From NCBI RefSeq assembly GCF_002904295.1, contig NZ_PPHG01000098.1, positions 1 through 64,000 of the forward strand: 64,000 nucleotides of DNA, written 5' to 3'. The notes below the pieces were generated by a model. It was not told where the DNA came from. It worked only from the letters and a program-made list of their open reading frames with translations, and ran no database searches. How positions within the stretch are numbered: the first letter of the stretch is position 1; each line of letters starts with the position of its first letter. This document shows, piece by piece, positions 50,458-57,872 of the stretch. Source of the stretch: Amycolatopsis sp. CA-128772. Its GTDB lineage: Bacteria; Actinomycetota; Actinomycetes; Mycobacteriales; Pseudonocardiaceae. The translations under genes and the position numbers were made by a program.

Positions 50458-50755
50458 CCGGGCCGACGACGAGCACCGCGACCCCGCCGGCCTCCGCGGC
50501 CGCGACCTCGTCCGGGGCCGGGGATGCGGTGCCCCGCACCAGAACGGCCTAGGCCCGCGCCGCGGCGGCGAGCGCGACGGCCGCGCCGACGGACTCCGCG
50601 CCCACCGCGAGGTAGACGTCCCCGCGCAGCTCGCGGGATTCACCCGGATCCCGCACCACGACGTCGCGCACCGGCACGTCCCGCGAGACCGGGCAGCAGC
50701 ACCGCCGGACGCCGTACCCGCCGAGGACGTTCACCAGCCGATCCAGCGTGACCAT
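50458..50755 (-). pseudogene. N-terminal remnant of a PucR-type regulator
   Basis: ATG 50755 opens MVTLDRLVNVLGGYGVR, then CPVSRDVPVRDVVVRDPGES and VYLAVGAESVGAAVALAAAA, the usual start of PucR-family purine-catabolism regulators. A TAG at 50549-50551 interrupts it, but the same frame continues with AVLVRGTASPAPDEVAAAEA and VAVLVVGPEAS until it runs into the YncE-like piece near 50457. So both a nonsense codon and a deletion junction are present; the DNA-binding domain is lost. Confidence 0.6.
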
Positions 50756-50957
50756 GTCCCGTTCCTACCACCCGCGGCGCCGGCGGGGACGGCGCGGCTG
50801 CCACGAACGTGTCAATGACTGCGCGGTCCGCGGGTCGCGGTGCTCACCCGATGGTGTTGCGAGGTGGAAACGCACGCGGGGGCCACAGTAATTTCTGCTC
50901 GCGCGTGGCGCAGAACGCTGCCATTTCAGAATTTCGTGATTTCGAGGAGTCTCCCGC

Positions 50958-51314
50958 ATGCTGAAGAAAGTCTTTGCCGTCACCGCCGCCCTCGGGGCCG
51001 GGGCGTTTCTCGCCGGTGGCGTCGCCGCCGCCGACACCCCGGACGGCTTCGAGCACCACTACGGCGGCTCCGACTCCCTCAGCCAGTTCAGCCTGCTGAA
51101 CCTGAACAACACCGACGCGCTGCACAACGTCGAGGCCACGGTCGGGTTCTGCGACAACAACGTGAACGTCCTCGGCGTCCAGGTGCCGCTGCACGACGTC
51201 GCGAACGGCATCGACGTGCCGATCCTGTCGGGCGGCAGCTCGGCCGAGGGCGAGAGCCCCGACAACTGCGCCGGCGCCGGCCAGGCCGACGGCGGCACCA
51301 GCCAGGGCCACTGA
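50958..51314 (+). CDS. Small secreted rodlin-like protein
   Basis: 118 residues. Sec signal (MLKKVFAVTAALGAGAFLAGGVAAA), then a mature chain with LSQFSLLNLNNTDALHNVEA, VGFCDNNVNVLGVQVPLHD and a Cys near the end (DNCAGAG). The pattern of Leu/Asn-rich strands with two cysteines recalls rodlins and similar actinomycete surface proteins, but the match is only by eye. Probably a cell-surface or spore-surface protein. Monocistronic, with a 200-bp upstream region. Confidence 0.8.
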   Translation: MLKKVFAVTAALGAGAFLAGGVAAADTPDGFEHHYGGSDSLSQFSLLNLNNTDALHNVEATVGFCDNNVNVLGVQVPLHDVANGIDVPILSGGSSAEGESPDNCAGAGQADGGTSQGH

Positions 51315-51415
51315 GCCACGGCGGAACGCGGGCGGGAGCGGCCACGACGTGCGCCGGTCCCGCCCGCGGCCGGGCACCGGCCGTCGTGCGATACGGAATG
51401 GGAGTCTGCAGCAGA

Positions 51416-51649
51416 GTGACCGTCACCGAAGAAATCACCACGCTCCTGCACCGGAACTTCGGTGTCGAGCCGGCGGAGGTGCGTTCCGAAGCTTCCCTGC
51501 ACGAGCTGGGGATGGACTCCCTGGCCCTGGAGGAACTGCGCGTGCTGCTCGAGGAACGCCTGGACATCGACCTGGAAGACGTCCAGCTGACCTCCCGGGA
51601 GACCGTGGGGCAGCTGGCCACGGCCGTCGACGAGAAGACCGCGCGGTGA
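51416..51649 (+). CDS. Acyl carrier protein
   Basis: 77 residues, four-helix ACP. The phosphopantetheine-attachment serine is Ser35 in ELGMDSLALEEL. The following ketosynthase GTG overlaps its stop. Not the housekeeping fatty-acid ACP by context; it belongs to a three-gene ACP/KS/hydrolase set. Confidence 0.92.
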   Translation: MTVTEEITTLLHRNFGVEPAEVRSEASLHELGMDSLALEELRVLLEERLDIDLEDVQLTSRETVGQLATAVDEKTAR

Positions 51650-52872
51650 CGGCCGCGGCCGTGACGGGGCTGGGCCTGGTCACCGCGGCGGGCGTCGGTG
51701 CCGGCGCCGCGTGGCGGGGCGTGACCCGGTCCGGAGCCCCCTCGGGCGTGCGCCACCGGCCGGAGCTCGACGGGCTGTCGTGCGACTTCATGTACACCAT
51801 CGACGACCTCGACGCCGAAAGCGTGCTGGGGGTGCCGGCGCTGCGGATGATGGACCGGTTCTCGCAGCTGGCCGTGATCGCGGCCCGGGAAGCGGTGGCC
51901 GACGCCGGGCTCGACACCTCGGTGTGGGAAACGGACCGCGTCGCCGTCGTCATCGGATCCGCCCACGGCGGCCTTCCGTTCTACGACCAGCAAAGCACCG
52001 TCCTCGCGGAGAAGGGCGTCCGGCGGGTTTCGCCGAAACTCGCGCCGATGACCACGGTGAACAGCGCCGCCAGCAGCGTGTGCATGGACCTCGGCGCCCG
52101 GGGACCGAGCCTGAGCGTCTCCACCGCCTGCTCTTCGGGCACCGTCGCGATCGGGACCGCGCTGCAGCTGCTGCGCGGCGGCGCGTGCGACATCGTCATC
52201 GCCGGCGGCGCCGAATCCGTGTGCTCCCGGCTGCTGCTCGCCAGCGCCTGCCAGATGCGGGCCGTGTCGACGCGCCGGGACGACCCGGCGGCGGCGTGCC
52301 GCCCGTTCGACGCCGACCGCGACGGGTTCGTGGTGGGGGAGGGCGCCGGCCTCGTCGTCCTGGAACGGCCCGAGCACGCCGCGGCGCGCGGCGCGCGGAT
52401 CCGGGCCGGCATCGCGGGGTACGGCGCGTCCAGCGACGCGTACGCGGCGGTGGCGCCGGACCCCGAAGGCACCGGGATCGAGCGGGCGCTGCGGACCGCA
52501 CTGGCCGACGCGGGGGTGGCCGCGGCCGACGTCGGCCACGTCAACGCCCACGGCACGTCCACCGTGATGAACGACCTGATCGAGGCGACCGTGCTGCACC
52601 GGGTGCTCGGCGACCGGCCGCTGGTGACCTCGACCAAGGCGATGACCGGACACGCGCTCGGCGCGGCCGGCGGCATCGAAACCGCGCTCACCGTGCTGGC
52701 CCTCGAGCGGCAGCTGGTGCCGCCCACGGCCAACTTCCGGACCCGGGACATCCGGATCCCGGTCGACGTGGTCGCCAAGGAAGCGCGGCCGGCCGCGTTC
52801 GACTGCGCGGTCAAGACGTCGATGGGCTTCGGCGGCCACAACGCCGCCCTCGTCCTCACGAAGAGCTGCTGA
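51646..52872 (+). CDS. Beta-ketoacyl-ACP synthase (KAS I/II type)
   Basis: 408 residues, thiolase fold. Catalytic triad Cys162 in STACSSG, His302 in NAHGTST and His336 in TGHALGAAGG. The enzyme extends acyl-ACP chains by decarboxylative condensation. No ketoreductase, dehydratase or acyltransferase is adjacent, so it either makes a single condensation or borrows fatty-acid enzymes. The active Cys shows it is not a chain-length-factor subunit. Confidence 0.93.
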   Translation: MTAAAVTGLGLVTAAGVGAGAAWRGVTRSGAPSGVRHRPELDGLSCDFMYTIDDLDAESVLGVPALRMMDRFSQLAVIAAREAVADAGLDTSVWETDRVAVVIGSAHGGLPFYDQQSTVLAEKGVRRVSPKLAPMTTVNSAASSVCMDLGARGPSLSVSTACSSGTVAIGTALQLLRGGACDIVIAGGAESVCSRLLLASACQMRAVSTRRDDPAAACRPFDADRDGFVVGEGAGLVVLERPEHAAARGARIRAGIAGYGASSDAYAAVAPDPEGTGIERALRTALADAGVAAADVGHVNAHGTSTVMNDLIEATVLHRVLGDRPLVTSTKAMTGHALGAAGGIETALTVLALERQLVPPTANFRTRDIRIPVDVVAKEARPAAFDCAVKTSMGFGGHNAALVLTKSC

Positions 52873-52883
52873 ACCAGGAGATC

Positions 52884-53744
52884 ATGCCCGAGGAAGAGAT
52901 CCGTCCGCTGACGCTGGACGGAACGCGGTTCAGCTACCGGATCCTCCGGCAGCCCGGCCCGCGGACGGAACCGGTGGTCGTGCTCGGCGGCGGGTTCCAG
53001 GGCTGCCGGGGCTGGCCGCACATGGAGGACCGGATCACGCCGGTGGCGGACTTCGTGACGGCCGACCTCCCCGGCGTGGGCACGTCCGACCCCCTGCCGC
53101 CCGGAGCCGGGACGGAGTTCGCGGGCGCCGCGGTCGACCGGATCCTCGACGACCTCGGCGCACCGCGGGTCAACCTGTTCGGCTACTCCTACGGCGCCGA
53201 ACTGGCTTTCGGCTGCGCCCAGCGCAATCCGCACCGCATCGCGCGGCTGATGCTCGGCGGCGTGGTCTCGCACACGAGCGCCGCCCAGCAGGAGTCGCTG
53301 CGGCTGGCGGCCGGCCACCTCGAGCGGGGCGACGCCGAGAACTTCGCCGCGGTGGCCGCGCGGATGCAGCTGTGCCTGGACGAGGACCGCCACATCCCCC
53401 GGCGTTCCCTGGTGTACCGCTACGTCAAGCGCTCGATGCTCCACGTCGCCGTCCACGTCCCCGACGTGCTGGCGTACCTGCAGCGGTCGCTGATCAGCAG
53501 CCCGTCGTTCGACGGCGGCCTGGCCGGGGTGCCGGCCCTGGTGTTCACCGGCGAGCACGACTCCATCACCACCCCGGACCGGCAACGCGCCTTCGCGGCC
53601 ACGATCCGGGGCAGCCGGTTCGCCGCCGTCCGGGACGCCGACCACTGGGTGGTCCTGGAACGCGCCGCCGACGTCGCCGACCTGACCGTCCGCTTCTTCA
53701 CCGACCGGCCTTGGGACGCAGCTCCTTACCTGGCGCACTCGTGA
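52884..53744 (+). CDS. Alpha/beta hydrolase, possible thioesterase
   Basis: 286 residues. Nucleophile Ser102 in GYSYGAEL, acid in TGEHDSITTP and His in DADHWVVLE. No signal peptide. Eleven bases after the ketosynthase, preceded by AGGAG; most likely releases or cyclises the product of the ACP/ketosynthase pair. Its last 47 bases overlap the end of the convergent GntR gene. Confidence 0.9.
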   Translation: MPEEEIRPLTLDGTRFSYRILRQPGPRTEPVVVLGGGFQGCRGWPHMEDRITPVADFVTADLPGVGTSDPLPPGAGTEFAGAAVDRILDDLGAPRVNLFGYSYGAELAFGCAQRNPHRIARLMLGGVVSHTSAAQQESLRLAAGHLERGDAENFAAVAARMQLCLDEDRHIPRRSLVYRYVKRSMLHVAVHVPDVLAYLQRSLISSPSFDGGLAGVPALVFTGEHDSITTPDRQRAFAATIRGSRFAAVRDADHWVVLERAADVADLTVRFFTDRPWDAAPYLAHS

Positions 53745-54366
53745 GCCCGTCCGCCGTGAGCGTGAGGTGCCGGGTCAGCTCCCCGGCCGCGGCGTCCGCA
53801 TCGCGGGCCACCGCCGCCTCCTCCAGCCGGCGGTGCTCGGCGAGGTGGTCCCGGCCGGGGCCGTGGTACGCCGACCAGCGGCGAGCCAGCTCGCTCGCGG
53901 TCCACAGCCGGTCGAACGTCTCCAGCAGCACCGGGTTCCCGCAGCCGGCCAGCAGCGTGCGGTGGAAAACCCGGTGGGCCTCCGACCAGGCTTCGCCGTA
54001 GTATTCGCCTTCTTCGGGAACGAACGCCGGGGTGCGGGCGAGCCGGTGGCCGGCGGCCCGCACGTCGGCCTCCCAGCCGACGTCGCCGCGTTCGACGGAC
54101 AGGCGCAGCACCACCGGTTCGATGGTCCGGCGGGCCTCCGCGATCTCCTGCCGGCGCCGGTGGGACAGCGCCGGGACGGCGAAGCCGCGGTTGGGCAACC
54201 GGTCGGCGAGCCCTTCGCCGACGATCCGCACGAGCGCCTCGCGCACCACCGCCAGGCTGACGCCCTGCTCCCGGGCGAGGTCCTGGGGTTTGAGCGCGTC
54301 ACCGGGGGCGAAGTCGCCGCGCATGATCGCGGCCCGGAGGTGGGCGTGGACCTGCTCGGAAAGCAT
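53698..54366 (-). CDS. GntR/FadR-type regulator (FCD domain)
   Basis: 222 residues. Winged helix (SEQVHAHLRAAIMRGDFAPGD, VSLAVVREALVRIVGEGLAD) and an FCD domain with the metal-binding pattern (Asp/His...EAHRVFHRTLLAG, LAEHRRLEEAAVARD). ATG 54366 has GGCGGAG upstream. Divergent from the PEBP-SRPBCC fusion gene with only 28 bases between starts, so it likely controls that gene. Confidence 0.9.
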   Translation of the reverse strand: MLSEQVHAHLRAAIMRGDFAPGDALKPQDLAREQGVSLAVVREALVRIVGEGLADRLPNRGFAVPALSHRRRQEIAEARRTIEPVVLRLSVERGDVGWEADVRAAGHRLARTPAFVPEEGEYYGEAWSEAHRVFHRTLLAGCGNPVLLETFDRLWTASELARRWSAYHGPGRDHLAEHRRLEEAAVARDADAAAGELTRHLTLTADGLTSAPGKELRPKAGR

Positions 54367-54394
54367 CTGCTGCACTCCGCCGAGAGGACCTACG

Positions 54395-55381
54395 TTGAGC
54401 GTCGACGATCCCTTCGCCCGCCTGCCCGAGGCGGCGCCCTTCACGGTCACCGGCGCCACCCTCACCGACGGCGGAGTCCTGCCGCCCGCGCAGCGCTCGG
54501 GGCACGACCTGTCCCCGCAGCTGTCGTGGCGCGGGGCCCCGGACGGCACCAAGAGCTACGCCGTCACCGTCTACGACCCCGACGCCCCCACCGGGTCCGG
54601 GTCCTGGCACTGGGTGGTCGCCGACATCCCCGCCGGTGTCACCGAACTGCCGGAGGGGGCCGGCGACGACACCGGCTCCGGCCTGCCGGCCGGGGCGTTC
54701 CAGCTGCCCAACGACGCCCGCGCGGCCCGCTTCCTCGGCGCCGCACCGCCGGCCGGCCACGGCCCGCACCGCTACTTCTTCGTGGTGCACGCCCTCGACG
54801 TCGAGGCCATCGGTGTCCCCGCCGACGCCACGCCGGCGCTGCTCGGTTTCACCATGGCCTCGCACACGCTCGGCCGCGCGGTCCTCACGGCGACGGCGGA
54901 AACCCCGGCGGCGCGCGAACGCATCGAGGTCTCCCGGCTGATCCCCGCCTCCGCCGACGCCGTCTTCGCGGTGCTGACCGACCCGGAGGGGCACGTCGAC
55001 ATCGACGCGTCGGGAATGCTCATGGGCGCCGAAGGGGACCGCGTCCGGCGGCCCGGCGACCGGTTCCGGGTGCACATGGACCGCGAGGCGCTGGGCGACG
55101 TCCCGCTGGGCAAGTACGAGGTCGAGGTGGTCATCACCACGCTCGTGCCGGACGCGGAAATCGCCTGGACGGTGGAAGCCGGGCTGCGGCCGCACGTCCG
55201 CCACCTCTACGGCTACCGCCTCGAACCGGCCGAGGGCGGCACCCTGGTCACGTCCTACTACGACTGGTCGGAGATCGACGAAGAGCGGAAGCGGCGCAAC
55301 GTCTTCCCGGTCGTTCCCAGGTCCGCGCTCGAGGCCACGCTGGGAATCCTCGAGCGCACTGTCCGCTGCCGGAGCCGTTAA
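54395..55381 (+). CDS. PEBP (YbhB/YbcL) fused to an SRPBCC domain
   Basis: 328 residues. Residues ~1-165 are a YbhB/YbcL-type phosphatidylethanolamine-binding-like domain (DLSPQLSWRGAPDGTKSYAV, YDPDAPTGSGSWHWVVADIP, YFFVVHALDVE). Residues ~168-328 are an SRPBCC (START-like) ligand-binding domain (SRLIPASADAVFAVLTDPEG, YGYRLEPAEGGTLVTSYYDW). The two are normally separate proteins. TTG 54395 is chosen: GAGAGGA lies seven bases upstream and no better start exists before the PEBP domain. Confidence 0.85.
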   Translation: MSVDDPFARLPEAAPFTVTGATLTDGGVLPPAQRSGHDLSPQLSWRGAPDGTKSYAVTVYDPDAPTGSGSWHWVVADIPAGVTELPEGAGDDTGSGLPAGAFQLPNDARAARFLGAAPPAGHGPHRYFFVVHALDVEAIGVPADATPALLGFTMASHTLGRAVLTATAETPAARERIEVSRLIPASADAVFAVLTDPEGHVDIDASGMLMGAEGDRVRRPGDRFRVHMDREALGDVPLGKYEVEVVITTLVPDAEIAWTVEAGLRPHVRHLYGYRLEPAEGGTLVTSYYDWSEIDEERKRRNVFPVVPRSALEATLGILERTVRCRSR

Positions 55382-55452
55382 ACGTCACTTTCGGTGGACT
55401 TTCCGCCCGGTTTCGAATTGCTGGCCGTCCCGATCTTGCCGACACTCGGGGA

Positions 55453-56016
55453 ATGGAGAACACGGTTTCCGAGCCCGAAACGCAGCCCGAGTCCGACGTC
55501 CGGTTCCCGATCGTCCTGCGGGGCTACGACCGCCGCCAGGTGGACGAATACGTGCGCGTCGCGGAGAAGCGCGTGGACCGGCACGAGAAGGCCCGGCGGG
55601 TCGCGGAGCGCCGGCTGGCCAAGGCCCAGGTGCCCGCACCCCGGGCCGCGGAACCGGACGACGCCGCCGGGCTGGGCCGCCGGATCGAGAAGATCCTCCA
55701 GGTGGCGAAGGCCGAAGCGGCGGAGGTCGAGGAACAGGCCCGCAAGGAGGCCGAGGAGACCCGGGCGGCGGCGGAGAAGGCGGCGGCCGAGGCAGAGACG
55801 GCTCGCGCGGAAACCGAGCGCGCCGCGCGGCGGGAGGCGCAGGCGATCATCGCCCGCGCGGAGGAGGAAGCCGCCGCGATCCGGGCGGCCCACCGGGCGG
55901 TGCTGGCCCAGCTCGGCCAGATCGCCGTCGTGGTCGAAGAGGTGCGCGACCGGTACGGCGACGAGGCCGGGGAAGAGACCCCGGCCGAGCCGGACGCCGT
56001 GCCGTCGATCGCCTGA
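55453..56016 (+). CDS. DivIVA-like coiled-coil protein
   Basis: 187 residues. FPIVLRGYDRRQVDEYVRVAE is a DivIVA-type N-terminal motif, followed by a long Ala/Glu/Arg-rich coiled coil (residues ~40-160). Related proteins organise polar growth and secretion; this one is shorter than the essential Wag31/DivIVA. ATG 55453. Confidence 0.85.
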   Translation: MENTVSEPETQPESDVRFPIVLRGYDRRQVDEYVRVAEKRVDRHEKARRVAERRLAKAQVPAPRAAEPDDAAGLGRRIEKILQVAKAEAAEVEEQARKEAEETRAAAEKAAAEAETARAETERAARREAQAIIARAEEEAAAIRAAHRAVLAQLGQIAVVVEEVRDRYGDEAGEETPAEPDAVPSIA

Positions 56017-56085
56017 CCGGCACGGACGGCGGAACACGATCGAGCCGGCGGCCACCGTCGAGTCCCCGACTGGAGCAGGTTCGCC

Positions 56086-56439
56086 ATGGACGGCACCATC
56101 ACGGTCACCAGGGCGATCGTCGCCGACGCGGTCGTCCTCACGATCGCCGGCCCGGTCGACGCGGCGACCAGCGGGCAGCTGAGCACGCTGCTCGCCGAAG
56201 CGATCGGCGAACGGTGTCCGCGTCTCGTCGTGCTGGACCTGCGCCCGGTCGAGTTCTTCGCGGCCGCCGGGATCCACGTGGTGACCCGGCTGGCGGCGGG
56301 CTGCCGGTTCCGCGGCATCGGGGTCCGCCTGGTGCTCGCCACCGGCACGACCGCCCACCGCGTCGTCGGGCTGGCCGGGGGCGACCTGGAGGTCGCGGCC
56401 TTCGACGACCTCGCCGCGGCCCTCGCCCGGCGGGAGTAG
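56086..56439 (+). CDS. STAS-domain protein lacking the phospho-serine
   Basis: 117 residues with a single STAS domain (LTIAGPVDAATSGQLSTLLAEA, LVVLDLRPVEFFAAAGIHVV). At the position of the regulatory serine (SpoIIAA Ser58, two before Gly) it has Ala60 in FFAAAG. It should not be inactivated by an anti-sigma kinase, so it would act constitutively or serve a different partner. Short distance from the DivIVA-like gene. Confidence 0.85.
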   Translation: MDGTITVTRAIVADAVVLTIAGPVDAATSGQLSTLLAEAIGERCPRLVVLDLRPVEFFAAAGIHVVTRLAAGCRFRGIGVRLVLATGTTAHRVVGLAGGDLEVAAFDDLAAALARRE

Positions 56440-56455
56440 GGCGTGCCCCGACGGG

Positions 56456-57349
56456 TCAGCTCAGCACCGCGACGAGCCGGGTGCCCGGCCGGAAACTGCC
56501 GGCTTCAACGTGTGCGAAGAGCCCGTAGAGCATCTTCGCCTCGTACACCGGGTCAAGGCTGATCCCGTGCCGGTCCCGGAAGTCTTCGACGAAGCTGTCG
56601 AGCGCCGGCTGCCGCTTGGCGTACCCGCCGAAGTGGAAGGCGGTGTCGACGGTCCAGTTCGGGGTGACCTCGCGCAACGCCTCGAGCTGGAGGCGGCGGA
56701 CTTCGTGCTCGAGGAACTCACCGCCCTTCAGGACCGCGAAGCCGATCGCGCGTTGCGAACCCCGCAGGCCGGCCGCGATCCCGGCCAGGGTGCCGCCGGT
56801 GCCGGTGGCGCAGCAGATGATGTCGAAGGCGGTGGTGATCTCGCCGACCAGCTCCGCGGTCCCGCGCACGGCGAGGCCGTTGCTGCCACCCTCCGGCAGG
56901 ACGTAGCACGGCCTGAACTCCCGGACCAGCTCGGCGAGCACGTCCGGTTCCGCCTTGCGCCGGTAGGTGGCGCGGTCCACATAGGTCAGGGTCATCCCGC
57001 GAGCGCGGGCGTAGGCGAGGGAATCGTTGAGGGGCCGGTGCTCTTCGCCGCGGATGACCCCGACGGTCCCGAACCCGAGGTGGTGCCCGGCGGCCGCGGT
57101 GGCGCGGATGTGGTTCGAGTACGCGCCGCCGAAGGTCAGGAGCCGGGTGAAGCCCCGGTGCTCGGCGGATTCGAGGTTGTAGCGCAGCTTCCGCCACTTG
57201 TTCCCGGGCAGGTCCGGGCCGATGAGGTCGTCCCGCTTGAGCTGGAGGCGGACGGCACGGCGCTCCAGCCGCTCGTCCCGCAGCCCGACGAGGGGCGACG
57301 GCAGCTCGGCGAGGCCGGCCATCCGGTCCGCGATGGAGCGCACGGTCAC
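56456..57349 (-). CDS. PLP enzyme: ACC deaminase/D-cysteine desulfhydrase family
   Basis: About 297 residues, fold-type II PLP enzyme. PLP lysine in LPGNKWRKLRYNL, FGGAYSNHIRATAAAG, phosphate-binding ATGTGGTLAG. Family members deaminate 1-aminocyclopropane-1-carboxylate or desulfurate D-cysteine; the motif set does not decide between them. GTG 57349 overlaps the stop of a 19-codon frame following the BlaI gene (GTGA), so translation is probably coupled to that gene. Confidence 0.88.
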   Translation of the reverse strand: MTVRSIADRMAGLAELPSPLVGLRDERLERRAVRLQLKRDDLIGPDLPGNKWRKLRYNLESAEHRGFTRLLTFGGAYSNHIRATAAAGHHLGFGTVGVIRGEEHRPLNDSLAYARARGMTLTYVDRATYRRKAEPDVLAELVREFRPCYVLPEGGSNGLAVRGTAELVGEITTAFDIICCATGTGGTLAGIAAGLRGSQRAIGFAVLKGGEFLEHEVRRLQLEALREVTPNWTVDTAFHFGGYAKRQPALDSFVEDFRDRHGISLDPVYEAKMLYGLFAHVEAGSFRPGTRLVAVLS

Positions 57350-57405
57350 GGGCACACGACCAGGCCGGCGCCGACGACCAGCGGGGCCGGGAGTTCGCGC
57401 ATCAT
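57346..57405 (-). pseudogene. 19-residue stub, probably left from a BlaR1/M56 peptidase gene
   Basis: Starting at ATG 57405, overlapping the BlaI stop, a frame reads MMRELPAPLVVGAGLVVCP and ends TGA at 57346, overlapping the next GTG. In actinomycetes BlaI genes are normally followed by a membrane M56 peptidase whose first helix starts at this position. The stub has a hydrophobic stretch like that helix. It may be a deletion remnant or a tiny coupling ORF. Confidence 0.35.
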
Positions 57406-57764
57406 CGTTTGCGCGCCTTCCGGCGCAGCGCCCGGCGCAGGATGTCGGACTCCTCTTCGGTGGCCGAGCTGACGAAGTGCAGGAGAACGGACTCGCGGTC
57501 GTCGGCGGCGTCGAGGAGCTCACGCAGGGTCTGCGCGGTGGCCTCCTCGCGGGTGGTCACCGTGCGGTAGCGGTAGGCGCGGTCTTCCAGTTCGCGGTCC
57601 ACCCAGCCCTTGCGGTGCAGGTTGGTCAGGACGGTCATCACCGTGGTGTAGGCCAGGTCGCGGTCCTGGTTCAGCTCGCCGAGGACGTCCCGGACCCGCA
57701 GCGGCTCCGCCGCGCGCCAGAGCACGTCCATGATCGCCGCTTCGAGTTCGCCGAACTGCCGCAT
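57402..57764 (-). CDS. BlaI/MecI-family repressor
   Basis: 120 residues. Winged helix with RQFGELEAAIMDVLWRAAEP, VRDVLGELNQDRDLAYTTVMTVLTNLHRKGWV in pieces; C-terminal dimer helices (LRELLDAADDRESVLLHFVSS). ATG 57764 has CGGAGG seven bases upstream. The usual protease partner that inactivates BlaI on beta-lactam or envelope signals is missing here apart from a short stub. Confidence 0.9.
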   Translation of the reverse strand: MRQFGELEAAIMDVLWRAAEPLRVRDVLGELNQDRDLAYTTVMTVLTNLHRKGWVDRELEDRAYRYRTVTTREEATAQTLRELLDAADDRESVLLHFVSSATEEESDILRRALRRKARKR

Positions 57765-57872
57765 CAGACCTCCGCGGCCGAGGGTACCCGCGGCCGGAGC
57801 GGCCGGGTATCGGCTGGTAGCCCGGGACGGCACTGCGGAAAACGGTGCCGTCCCGGACGTTCCCGCGGTGCG

